This document shows, piece by piece, positions 1-6,731 of a stretch of DNA of 8,936 bases (positions are counted from its first letter, which is position 1; every line of letters begins with the position of its first letter). Under the pieces are notes generated by a model, which was not told the origin of the DNA, searched no databases, and saw only the letters and a program-made list of their open reading frames with translations. Origin of the DNA: RGIG5612 sp963591145 (GTDB lineage Bacteria > Bacillota > Clostridia > Lachnospirales > Lachnospiraceae); NCBI GenBank assembly GCA_963591145.1, contig CAVARE010000013.1:1-8936 (forward strand), given 5' to 3'. The position numbers and the translations under genes are program-made.

Positions 1-1071
1 CTATTTCGTCGCGCTGCCGCTGTCATTTATCACTATAGTCTTATCCAACTTACTGGATTCGAATGCTGCCAGCACGGCCCTCAGGGCGTTGACGCAGCGT
101 TCGTCTGCTTCGTCGGTGCGATCGCCATGTACGATTGCACTGATGAATCTTCTGATCACGCCTGACTGCAATTGATTTTCATTGGTCATCATGCGGTCAA
201 GGTCATAATATATCTTGTCTCCTCTGTCAGTTGAAATCTGGATGGTATGCTCACTGTTGTCATATAATCTCATGAGTCCCTTGGTTCCAAATATAACCGT
301 CGAGTTATCTTCCTCGCCATAATCAGTCCAGCTGGTGGTCATGGTTCCCATCGTTCCCTTAGACATCTTGAAAATGCAGATGGCATTATCCTCAAGCTCT
401 ATTAACCGGCCTGATGAATCCTTCTTATCAAGTGTTGCGATCTTAGCTGTAACCTCAGTGATATCATCATCAAGCAAATACTGAATCAGGTCTGTCTTAT
501 GTATACCTAGGTCAGCCATAGCACCCATGGATGCGACCTTCTTATCGAAGAACCAGATATTCTTAGACAGGGATTCATCTCCCGGTTCGCTGCACCATCT
601 CTCAGGGCCGCCATGACAGAACGTAGTCTTGAATGTCAGCGGCTTGCCGATGATCCCCTGCTCTAACAGCTCCTTAGCTCTGATATGTCCTGTATTATAT
701 CTCTGATTCTGGCCGATCATCAGAAAAACGCCTGTCTCCCTGGCCACTCTCACCATTTCTTCGGCATCTTCTACTGTCGTAGCCATCGGCTTCTCGCAGA
801 GCACATGCTTGCCAGCCTTCATCGCCTTAATAGATATCTCTGCATGAGCATTATTGGCTGCACATACACTCACAGCATCGATTGAAGGATCAGCCAGCAT
901 CTCATCAATTGTCTTGTATACCTTGCCGCCGTATTTTTGTGCCATTTTCTCGGTATTTTCCTGATGCATATCAAAAAAACCGATAATGTTCGCATTGGCA
1001 TTTGACGCATACTCAGGGGCATGCCTTCTCTGCGCGATCTTACCACAACCGATAATTCCAACGTTTACCAT
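1..1071 (-). CDS. Gfo/Idh/MocA-family NAD(P)-dependent oxidoreductase
   Basis: Cytoplasmic dehydrogenase of 356 residues, a normal length for this family, which oxidises or reduces sugars, inositols and related polyols. The N-terminal Rossmann fold shows GIIGCGKIA at residues 5-13 as the dinucleotide-binding loop. An aspartate (D34) ends the second strand, which favours NAD over NADP. The family's EKP motif is at 93-95 (LCEKPMA). In the C-terminal substrate domain, DLGIHKTDL at 187-195 matches the DxGxHxxD pattern that supplies catalytic or substrate-binding residues. The ATG is preceded by AGAAAGGAG, supporting this start; the stop is at the very edge of the window. It lies 88 nt downstream of the second GGDEF/HD-GYP gene in the same direction, so cotranscription is possible but unproven. 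The substrate cannot be told from sequence, and no sugar transporter or kinase is in view. Confidence 0.93.
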   Translation of the reverse strand: MVNVGIIGCGKIAQRRHAPEYASNANANIIGFFDMHQENTEKMAQKYGGKVYKTIDEMLADPSIDAVSVCAANNAHAEISIKAMKAGKHVLCEKPMATTVEDAEEMVRVARETGVFLMIGQNQRYNTGHIRAKELLEQGIIGKPLTFKTTFCHGGPERWCSEPGDESLSKNIWFFDKKVASMGAMADLGIHKTDLIQYLLDDDITEVTAKIATLDKKDSSGRLIELEDNAICIFKMSKGTMGTMTTSWTDYGEEDNSTVIFGTKGLMRLYDNSEHTIQISTDRGDKIYYDLDRMMTNENQLQSGVIRRFISAIVHGDRTDEADERCVNALRAVLAAFESSKLDKTIVINDSGSATK

Positions 1072-1123
1072 ATTCGTGCTCCTTTCTGATCATCCATTCA
1101 CTTTTACAACTACGAATCGCAGG

Positions 1124-1137
1124 GTGCATTCATGCAC
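1124..1137. promoter_or_regulatory. 14-bp palindrome upstream of the oxidoreductase gene
   Basis: GTGCAT-TC-ATGCAC is a perfect inverted repeat with a 2-bp spacer. It lies in the 88-bp gap between the oxidoreductase and the upstream c-di-GMP gene, about 50 bp before the oxidoreductase start. No T-run follows on either strand, so it does not look like a terminator. It could be an operator for a dimeric regulator of the oxidoreductase. This is inference from symmetry and position only. Confidence 0.3.
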
Positions 1138-1159
1138 GGGTTCAGTAGTCTATATGTCC

Positions 1160-2899
1160 TCAACCCGCATAAGTGTCTTCTTCCAGTCCGTTATCTATAA
1201 TATCTGCGAAGGCTTCCACCATCCTCCTGTCGAACTGGGTATCTGCGCCTTCTATGAGGCGTCTTTTGGCTTCCTGAAATGGCAGCTTCTTGCGATAGCT
1301 TCTGTTGCTGGTCATCGCATCAAATGCATCTGCCACGCTTATAATCCTAACCTCCTCAGGAATCTGATCCCCAGTCAAGCCGTCCGGATATCCCTTACCA
1401 TCAATTCTCTCATGATGCCATCTTGCACCCATATACAGGTTCGGAATAGAGGTAATATTCTGAAGTATATCCGAGCCCATTATTGTATGCTGTCTGATGA
1501 GCTCCACTTCATTGCCCTCTAACGCACCATTTTTATTCAATATATCGTTCTTGACTCCTATCTTACCGATATCGTGGAGCAGCGCCATGTATTTGACAGC
1601 TGTTACCCTTTTCTCGCTATAGCCTAGATATCTGGCAATCAGCTCCGAATACTGCGCAACTCTTATCGAGTGACCCTGAGTGTATGAATCCTTAATCGCA
1701 AGTGACGACTCCATGGCCATAACGACCTGTTCCAGGAGCTCTTCTGTCGTCTTCTCAGTCTGTTGTCTGGCGACCTCGGCGATCTTCTTACGTCCCTTGC
1801 ACTGATACATCTGCTTGTTGGCCATCGCTATGAGCTGATCTATGGTCGTAATTTCGTTAGAATCGTCCATTACTCCTGCAGCGCCGACTGACACAGCCAT
1901 GTCCCGGGATTTTGCCAGAGCCTCCAGCTTGCCCGCCAGCTCCTCTGCCGTCTTATCACTGGTTAATATTCTGGCAATGAATTTATCTCCGCCTATCCTG
2001 ATGCACTGTCCGTATGGGCTCAATACCTCTTCCATGCAATCAGCAAATTCCTTGACTAATTTATCTCCCGCCTCATGGCCCTTAGTCTCATTTATCAGCT
2101 TGAGTCCGTCTATGTCTGCTTCTATGAGAGCCAGGTTCTCTTCCATTTTCTTACCGTTCTTATAGTCAGCGATCATGCAGTCATAATAATATTTGCTGAA
2201 TAGCCCGGTTAAAGGATCCTTGTAGAGGAGATCCTGCTGCATTTGCATGCTTATAAGATCTTCGTATTGCATAAATACGCAGAAATAGATATACAGCAGC
2301 GTGCAGGCCACTGTTATGGACAGATTACTTATCCTTATATTCGAGAAAAATTCCTGTGCCAGAGCTCCCACGAGGGTCATTATCAGAATCGCAAGAAGGG
2401 GACCCAGATTAAGATGTTTGTATTTGCGGGCAAATTTAACGATACTTATAATTACGAAGACAATACATGCCACATATACACCGCTGTAAACCAGACGCAG
2501 CGGTCCGTATTGGTAATAATTATCTGCATCTATGTAGAATGTCCAGCCGGTGAAGCAAGACAATATCTCAAATATTGCATTGCATATCAGGATAATATAA
2601 ACCGGCCTGGTCAGATTTTTAGTTGTTGAGAATTGATGCATGAAAGACAGTGAAACCGCAGGTGTTATTATATAGTCGAAGCACTTCATCACAGTATGCA
2701 GACCTGTTGTCCATTGCGGAGCACCATTTAACGCAGTCGACAGGACATCTGCAATGATTGCCAGCATCAAGATACTATATGCCAGCAGGAAGCTGTTTCG
2801 TTTCTCTGCAGGAATACGGCTGTTAGTTCCCGCAAATACCATCAAAACAATCAGGTCTACGCACGATAATAAAGATATACCCAAATACAGCTCACTCAT
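1160..2899 (-). CDS. 7TM GGDEF/HD-GYP protein with degenerate GGDKF; probable c-di-GMP phosphodiesterase
   Basis: Membrane protein of 579 residues in three parts. Residues about 3-210 hold seven hydrophobic segments (near 3-24, 36-58, 74-90, 98-119, 131-157, 166-186 and 193-211), resembling 7TM sensor regions of histidine kinases and cyclases. A GGDEF fold spans about 225-375 (DPLTGL at 228-233, ADIDGLKLIN at 261-270), but the signature reads RIGGDKF with GGDKF at 303-307. The E-to-K change should impair or abolish cyclase activity. No RxxD inhibitory site lies at the expected position before it. The HD-GYP domain (about 385-575) is complete: LLHDIGK (HD at 442-443), H471, HHERIDGKGYP at 495-505 and DAFDAMT at 524-530. 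These are the metal ligands and GYP signature of c-di-GMP hydrolases. The ATG follows a GAGAGG site. It starts 20 nt after the stop of the 776-residue paralogue, so the two probably share an mRNA. The most likely role is c-di-GMP breakdown, with the GGDEF domain as a GTP sensor or scaffold. Confidence 0.92.
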   Translation of the reverse strand: MSELYLGISLLSCVDLIVLMVFAGTNSRIPAEKRNSFLLAYSILMLAIIADVLSTALNGAPQWTTGLHTVMKCFDYIITPAVSLSFMHQFSTTKNLTRPVYIILICNAIFEILSCFTGWTFYIDADNYYQYGPLRLVYSGVYVACIVFVIISIVKFARKYKHLNLGPLLAILIMTLVGALAQEFFSNIRISNLSITVACTLLYIYFCVFMQYEDLISMQMQQDLLYKDPLTGLFSKYYYDCMIADYKNGKKMEENLALIEADIDGLKLINETKGHEAGDKLVKEFADCMEEVLSPYGQCIRIGGDKFIARILTSDKTAEELAGKLEALAKSRDMAVSVGAAGVMDDSNEITTIDQLIAMANKQMYQCKGRKKIAEVARQQTEKTTEELLEQVVMAMESSLAIKDSYTQGHSIRVAQYSELIARYLGYSEKRVTAVKYMALLHDIGKIGVKNDILNKNGALEGNEVELIRQHTIMGSDILQNITSIPNLYMGARWHHERIDGKGYPDGLTGDQIPEEVRIISVADAFDAMTSNRSYRKKLPFQEAKRRLIEGADTQFDRRMVEAFADIIDNGLEEDTYAG

Positions 2900-2919
2900 C
2901 TCTACGCCTCTCTTAAATA

Positions 2920-5250
2920 TCAGCTGATTGCTTCCTGCATCAGTCTCTTAGGATGCAGCAGGACTATATCGGATATGCCGCTCCAATTCCTAAGCACAAT
3001 CTGAGCAATGGCAGGATCGAACTGGGTTCCGATATTTCTCTCTATTTCAGCTCTGCATTCATCAAGACTCATGCTGTCACGGTATATACGTTTGGATGTC
3101 ATGGCATCTATACTGTCAGCAATAGTAATTATCCTGGACTCCAGCGGAATATCAGTGCCGCTTATGCCGTCCGGATATCCCTTGCCGTCATATCTCTCAT
3201 GATGATGCAATACGATCTGAGAGATATCATACATGCCCTTAGCCTTGCTGATTATATCCGCACCGATGGCAGAATGTCTTGATATGATTTCAAATTCCTC
3301 TGGTGTCAGCGGTCCGGCCTTCCTTAATATGCTGTCTGGAATTCCGACCTTACCTATATCATGAAGGGACGCTGCCCTTCCTATATTGTCGAGGGTGGCA
3401 CCACTGACCCCTAATTTTGTTCCAATGAAAACGGACAGCTCGCTGACTCTGACCGAATGATCTGCTGTATATACGTCTCGCGCCTCCAGTGTCATGACGA
3501 TGCAGTCTATAATGCTCTGCAGATCCTTGGCCAGGTTTCTATTGTTTCCTGTATTCATGGAGACCTTATTCCTGTACATTTTAATATCTGCTTCCTGCTT
3601 CCAGTCGCTTATGCTGAGTCTGATTCCGGCGGAATTGACCAGATGACTGTCTCCACGGGCGATTGACAGCTTCCATGTACTATTTTCATTGTGTTTTTCT
3701 ATCTTCTCCAGAAGCTGTTTATCATAGAAATTAACAGAGTTTTTCGGATTGGTCATTACCACAACAAACTCATCCCCGCCTATTCTGTAGCAGTTTCCAT
3801 CATTTGCATATACTGATCCGATGGTTTTGGCCGCCGATAAGATCAGCTCATCTCCGGCGGAATGTCCATATTGATCGTTAGTAATCTTAAGGCCATTTAT
3901 ATCCATCATTATAAGCACAGCATCCTTCGTTGCCTCTACATTTGCCTCTATTTCGGACATTTGCTGTTCAAATGCTCTTCTATTCTTAAGTCCTGTAAGC
4001 TGGTCATGCATTGAGAGCTCCTCGTATATCTTCGCTTCTGACATCTGCAATTCCTCTGCCTTTCTTCTCTTTATATTTTTATCTACAACCGATGCAAAAA
4101 GTAACATCAGGAAAACTATTATACCTATCAGCAGGCTGTTTCTGTAATTATCAGGTGAGATCGCCCAGTACATTACCATGGCCAGCACTGCGGATACACT
4201 GAGCGCAATGATGCCTATTTCGGTAAGCAGATTCTCCCGATTCTTCTTGCTGGCTTTTCTGTGTTTTCTGAGTATTATGATGCATACTACCATATCCACA
4301 AATGAAAATGCATGCGATACTATAAACATCTTATGAAGACCTACTGCGCCTGTCAGGCTTAATGTGAGCTGAGCCAATACATTTATGCAATTAAGAATGA
4401 TCAACAGCTCCAGCACCTTGTTCTTCATCTCAGTTGCATGCCATACAAATAATGTCATAGGTATCGGAAGCAGCATAAGTGCCGTATAGCACACCACTCC
4501 GGCTACTTCCTGATCAATCCTCGTTAACGATGGAATGCTCGAGTCTGCCACGCCCCACAATATTGCGCATATTAAAAAGGCCAATATACAGCCAATTCGG
4601 GTTTTATATTCTTTTTTAAACAGATAATATAGGAGAAATCCTAAAAATGTGATTCCAAGAACCAGAAGAATAATCAATAAGATTATGGTAAAGAGGTTAT
4701 TTTCGATAATTTCATATTTAGCATCCTGAAGTGTGCCTACCTGGATTTCCTCAAGTTCATATATGCCGTTTTCAGATGCTGAATATACGATCTCTACTTC
4801 ATCGATATCGTAAGGAATTACTACCAGCCGATAGCCTGTATACTTGATCTGGCCAGACAGGCTGGTGGTATTGGACTGATACAGCGGCTCATTATCGGCA
4901 AATACTGCCACGCCATATCGGTTATTATTAAATGCAATAACGGAATTAACCAGTCTCACACCTGACATATCTCTGGTGATCGTTATAGATTCACCCTCCC
5001 CTGCGGTCACACTGCACGGCAGTGTAATGTCCTCCGTGGTTCCGTCCTCATAGATTACCGTCCAGCCATCATTGATATCCGTCATGGATGATGTACTGTC
5101 CATGAGCGCGTCCGGATCGACCACCTCATGCTTTATGTTCTGTATGGTTACTTCAGTCCGGGTAATACAAAAGACTGCAAATAGAACTGCAGCTATTATA
5201 GAAACAACTAGTATTTTGGTTATTGTATTTAAATTTTTTTTATTTTCCAC
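2920..5250 (-). CDS. Membrane GGDEF/HD-GYP dual-domain c-di-GMP protein
   Basis: 776 residues. A hydrophobic anchor at about 10-30 is followed by an extracytoplasmic domain (about 31-183), then about seven membrane segments (184-211, 216-236, 250-270, 278-298, 305-327, 341-362, 370-389). This layout is like 7TMR-DISM receptors, but the outer domain is not assigned. A GGDEF domain (about 410-565) has HDQLTGLKNRR at 415-425, MMDINGLK at 448-455 and a canonical RIGGDEF (GGDEF 491-495). The RxxD product-inhibition site is absent (A and G occupy the R and D positions). A complete HD-GYP domain follows (about 572-775): SLHDIGK (HD at 630-631), HHERYDGKGYP at 683-693 and ADSIDAMTS at 711-719. Both c-di-GMP synthesis and hydrolysis look possible. 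The start is GTG with a weak GGA-type site 7 nt upstream; a stop lies four codons before it, and internal ATGs would remove the anchor. It is the first gene of a pair with the 579-residue paralogue. Confidence 0.92.
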   Translation of the reverse strand: MENKKNLNTITKILVVSIIAAVLFAVFCITRTEVTIQNIKHEVVDPDALMDSTSSMTDINDGWTVIYEDGTTEDITLPCSVTAGEGESITITRDMSGVRLVNSVIAFNNNRYGVAVFADNEPLYQSNTTSLSGQIKYTGYRLVVIPYDIDEVEIVYSASENGIYELEEIQVGTLQDAKYEIIENNLFTIILLIILLVLGITFLGFLLYYLFKKEYKTRIGCILAFLICAILWGVADSSIPSLTRIDQEVAGVVCYTALMLLPIPMTLFVWHATEMKNKVLELLIILNCINVLAQLTLSLTGAVGLHKMFIVSHAFSFVDMVVCIIILRKHRKASKKNRENLLTEIGIIALSVSAVLAMVMYWAISPDNYRNSLLIGIIVFLMLLFASVVDKNIKRRKAEELQMSEAKIYEELSMHDQLTGLKNRRAFEQQMSEIEANVEATKDAVLIMMDINGLKITNDQYGHSAGDELILSAAKTIGSVYANDGNCYRIGGDEFVVVMTNPKNSVNFYDKQLLEKIEKHNENSTWKLSIARGDSHLVNSAGIRLSISDWKQEADIKMYRNKVSMNTGNNRNLAKDLQSIIDCIVMTLEARDVYTADHSVRVSELSVFIGTKLGVSGATLDNIGRAASLHDIGKVGIPDSILRKAGPLTPEEFEIISRHSAIGADIISKAKGMYDISQIVLHHHERYDGKGYPDGISGTDIPLESRIITIADSIDAMTSKRIYRDSMSLDECRAEIERNIGTQFDPAIAQIVLRNWSGISDIVLLHPKRLMQEAIS

Positions 5251-5284
5251 TTCTTTATCCAGTTACATTAAAATTGCTATCTAA

Positions 5285-5309
5285 GCAGCCCGCTACGCGG
5301 CATGGCTGC
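5285..5309 (-). other. GC-rich hairpin upstream of the first GGDEF/HD-GYP gene
   Basis: On the minus strand the arms GCAGC and GCTGC enclose an inner CCGC-GTA-GCGG hairpin, with CATG bulged on one side. It sits between the signal peptidase stop and the GTG start of the c-di-GMP gene. The sequence just after it is only moderately T-rich, so it may be a weak terminator for the signal peptidase transcript or a 5' leader structure. I do not recognise a c-di-GMP riboswitch here. Confidence 0.3.
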
Positions 5310-5421
5310 GAACACTTTGAAAATCGTCTTCCATCAATCTGTCATTCAGCTGTTTCACGCATCTGCAGTATGAATGCAAATACTTCAGAAAATCATCCGC
5401 GCACACCAAAGCAGCGAAATA

Positions 5422-5970
5422 TCAGAACAACACTCCCAGAAGCTGCGCTGTCGATACAGGGCCGAACGTTCGTGAGTCTATGGAATACAGGGTTCCTGTA
5501 TCTGGATTTATCCCTCTGTTATCGCCTGCCACGAATACTCTGTTTTCAGGAACTGTGAGGGGATAGGTTACATTTCCCGACGTTGCTTCTTCTGTAATTC
5601 CCTCACCATATGGAGATAATTCCCCGTTCACATATAATGCGCCATCACGGATCTCCACCGTATCTCCCGCAACTGCCACAATTCGCTTAATATAGAATGA
5701 TCCGCCTGAATCTCCATCCAGATAATTCATCGCTATAACATCACCCACATCGAAGCTCTTATCCGTGCGATTGTAAAATACCATCTGCCCATTGCTGTAT
5801 GTAGGATACATGGACATGCCGGATACAAATGAAACACCGATCAGAGTTCTGGACACAACAAATAGCGCTATTAGCGCGAGCAGTACTATACCCGCGATCT
5901 TAAGCAGCTTGTATCTGTTTCGTTTAAATCTTTTCTCGTATTTAGTTGTATCTGTGATATTTTCTCTCAT
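5422..5970 (-). CDS. lepB: Type I signal peptidase (S26 family)
   Basis: Membrane-anchored serine protease that cleaves signal peptides from secreted proteins on the outer face of the membrane. It has 182 residues from this ATG, typical of Gram-positive enzymes. A basic N-terminus (KRFKRNRYK) leads into one membrane anchor at about 22-41. SGMSMYPT carries the catalytic serine (S53). FYIKRIVAVAGD carries the general-base lysine (K95). GDNR at 149-152 and SIDSRTFG at 163-170 form the conserved C-terminal box. That box is stretched by the segment GINPDTGTLY, where most family members have only about three residues. A longer reading from TTG at 6004-6006 adds 12 residues. I prefer ATG at 5968-5970 because it has at least a distant GAG, whereas the TTG has no ribosome site. 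It is separate from the c-di-GMP genes (171-nt gap) and is the host gene next to the prophage end. Confidence 0.92.
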   Translation of the reverse strand: MRENITDTTKYEKRFKRNRYKLLKIAGIVLLALIALFVVSRTLIGVSFVSGMSMYPTYSNGQMVFYNRTDKSFDVGDVIAMNYLDGDSGGSFYIKRIVAVAGDTVEIRDGALYVNGELSPYGEGITEEATSGNVTYPLTVPENRVFVAGDNRGINPDTGTLYSIDSRTFGPVSTAQLLGVLF

Positions 5971-6039
5971 GTAGGTTATATTCTCATGTTTTGGGGCTTT
6001 TTGCAATAACTGGATGAAGGATCATTCAGGGTGAAATGG

Positions 6040-6069
6040 CATGTTATTCTAAAGCATATTATTCTAAAG
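6040..6069. repeat. Tandem 15-bp direct repeat upstream of lepB
   Basis: CATGTTATTCTAAAG (6040-6054) is followed directly by CATATTATTCTAAAG (6055-6069): two adjacent 15-bp units with one mismatch. On the minus strand each unit contains TAGAAT, a plausible -10 hexamer, in the region where the lepB promoter should be. No good -35 is visible for either. It may be a doubled promoter element or regulator site, or simply a short tandem duplication. Confidence 0.55.
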
Positions 6070-6080
6070 GCAGACACAAA

Positions 6081-6120
6081 AAAATAGCAGAGTCCCTAAC
6101 ATTAAGGATTCTGCTATTTT
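6081..6120 (-). terminator. Intrinsic terminator behind the tRNA-Lys remnant
   Basis: A 15-bp stem (6081-6095 with 6106-6120, one G-T pair) encloses a 10-nt loop. Reading on the minus strand it ends in a run of seven T. It lies 9 nt beyond the 3' end of the tRNA fragment, so it is best read as the original terminator of the host tRNA-Lys gene, left on the host side of the junction. The prophage YjcQ gene, also on the minus strand and with no terminator of its own, would end here too. It could also work weakly on the plus strand. Confidence 0.85.
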
Positions 6121-6128
6121 CTAACTCG

Positions 6129-6171
6129 TGCACCTTCAGGGGCTCGAACCCTGGACACCCTGATTAAGAGT
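6129..6171 (-). other. Partial tRNA-Lys(CTT) 3' segment: prophage attachment site (att)
   Basis: On the minus strand, 6170 to 6129 reads as tRNA positions 32-73: anticodon loop CTCTTAA (anticodon CTT, Lys), 3' side of the anticodon stem TCAGG, variable loop GTGTC, T-stem CAGGG with loop TTCGAGC and partner CCCTG, acceptor strand AAGGTGC and discriminator A. The five bases before the loop (GTTAA) cannot pair with TCAGG, and no D-arm or 5' acceptor strand lies upstream, so the gene is cut exactly at the anticodon loop. CCA is not encoded. Integrases that use tRNA genes leave this kind of 3' duplicate at one end of the element. Phage-type genes lie only to the right and host genes to the left. 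The crossover edge overlaps the palindrome GAGTTAACTC (6168-6177). Confidence 0.82.
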
Positions 6172-6184
6172 TAACTCAGAACCA

Positions 6185-6209
6185 TTGATTTATCAACGAT
6201 TTTCGCGAA
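6185..6209. other. Two palindromes beside the att site
   Basis: TTGAT-TT-ATCAA (6185-6196) and TTCGCGAA (6202-6209) are perfect inverted repeats, 5 bp apart, in the 68-nt non-coding gap between the tRNA remnant and the YjcQ gene stop. Such short symmetric sites next to an att core could be arm-type or accessory binding sites for integrase or excisionase. That role is inferred from position alone. Confidence 0.3.
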
Positions 6210-6239
6210 TCTTGCCCTTCGTTCTGTCCAAAATGCCTT

Positions 6240-6602
6240 TTACAACGCAAGGATCTCTATCAATCCGGCTATCATGTCCGTGCTCTCCAGCAACATTTCC
6301 TTTACCTTCTGCGCGCCGCTGTTCTCCTTCAGATAATGAATTCCTGCAGGCGTTATCTCCATGTCGCCATAGTCCGACAGCATAATATATTTATTTCCCC
6401 ATGCCTTCGTGAAGCTGGTTCCCGTGATGAGGTTCTCTGTCGTCATCATGCGGATCACGTCCTCGAGATAGCCGTCGTCAAGCTGTTCCCTTTTTGTGGT
6501 TCTGTCAAATACTGCCTGTGCAAATACCGTCTTGCGCTTCAGGCAGCCATACAGGTAGACCAATATTTTGTATACGATTACATCATAGTCGTCTTTAGCC
6601 AT
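6240..6602 (-). CDS. YjcQ-family phage protein
   Basis: A 120-residue protein whose overall pattern matches YjcQ-type proteins found in Firmicutes prophages: an N-terminal MAKDDYDVIVYKIL helix, a central winged-helix-like region (YLEDVIRMMTTENLITG at about 45-61) and ITPAGIHYLKEN near 83-94. The family's molecular function is not firmly known; a winged helix suggests DNA or protein binding. It has no signal peptide or membrane segment. A strong AGGAGG ribosome site precedes the ATG, and a perfect TATAAT lies 23 bp upstream. It is the last gene before the att site, with no terminator of its own before the tRNA remnant. It is divergent from the small-peptide/XRE cassette, sharing the 6603-6731 intergenic region, so the two may be regulated together. 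Family assignment is by remembered resemblance, not by search. Confidence 0.78.
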   Translation of the reverse strand: MAKDDYDVIVYKILVYLYGCLKRKTVFAQAVFDRTTKREQLDDGYLEDVIRMMTTENLITGTSFTKAWGNKYIMLSDYGDMEITPAGIHYLKENSGAQKVKEMLLESTDMIAGLIEILAL

Positions 6603-6624
6603 GCTCCCGCCTCCTGCTGGTTTT

Positions 6625-6630
6625 ATTATA
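6625..6630 (-). promoter_or_regulatory. Candidate -10 box for the YjcQ gene
   Basis: A perfect TATAAT on the minus strand, preceded by TG. It would start transcription about 15-17 nt before the ATG, leaving a leader that holds little but the AGGAGG site. No good -35 lies 16-18 bp upstream, so activity may depend on the near-extended -10 or an activator. Confidence 0.45.
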
Positions 6631-6660
6631 CATTATTTCTCTTTTATTTGATATTTTCTC

Positions 6661-6689
6661 TTGACTTTATACCGTTTTTGGTGTATACT
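6661..6689 (+). promoter_or_regulatory. Near-consensus sigma-70 promoter of the small-peptide/XRE cassette
   Basis: TTGACT (6661-6666), a 17-bp spacer, then TATACT (6684-6689): each hexamer is one base off consensus with ideal spacing, so constitutive activity is expected unless repressed. The start would be near 6695-6697, right at TGTC-GAAA-GACA (6695-6706), a small hairpin with a GNRA loop at the 5' end of the mRNA. An imperfect palindrome, TATAC (6668-6672) and GTATA (6683-6687), covers the spacer and -10. It is a candidate operator for the downstream XRE protein. Confidence 0.8.
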
Positions 6690-6731
6690 AATAATGTCGA
6701 AAGACAAATATTGAAGAAAGGAGATAAGCCA

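Noticed and set aside
986..1522. Plus-strand open frame of 178 codons across the oxidoreductase/c-di-GMP gene junction
   Set aside because: It overlaps two well-supported minus-strand genes with clear motifs, has no ribosome site and a composition typical of an antisense shadow.
5251..5421. c-di-GMP riboswitch ahead of the GGDEF/HD-GYP operon
   Set aside because: I looked for class I conserved blocks such as the GCAAA and receptor segments and for a class II-like layout and found none; only one GC-rich hairpin is visible.
6129..6170. Annotating a functional tRNA-Lys gene
   Set aside because: The 5' half (acceptor strand, D-arm, 5' anticodon stem) is missing, so it cannot make a tRNA.
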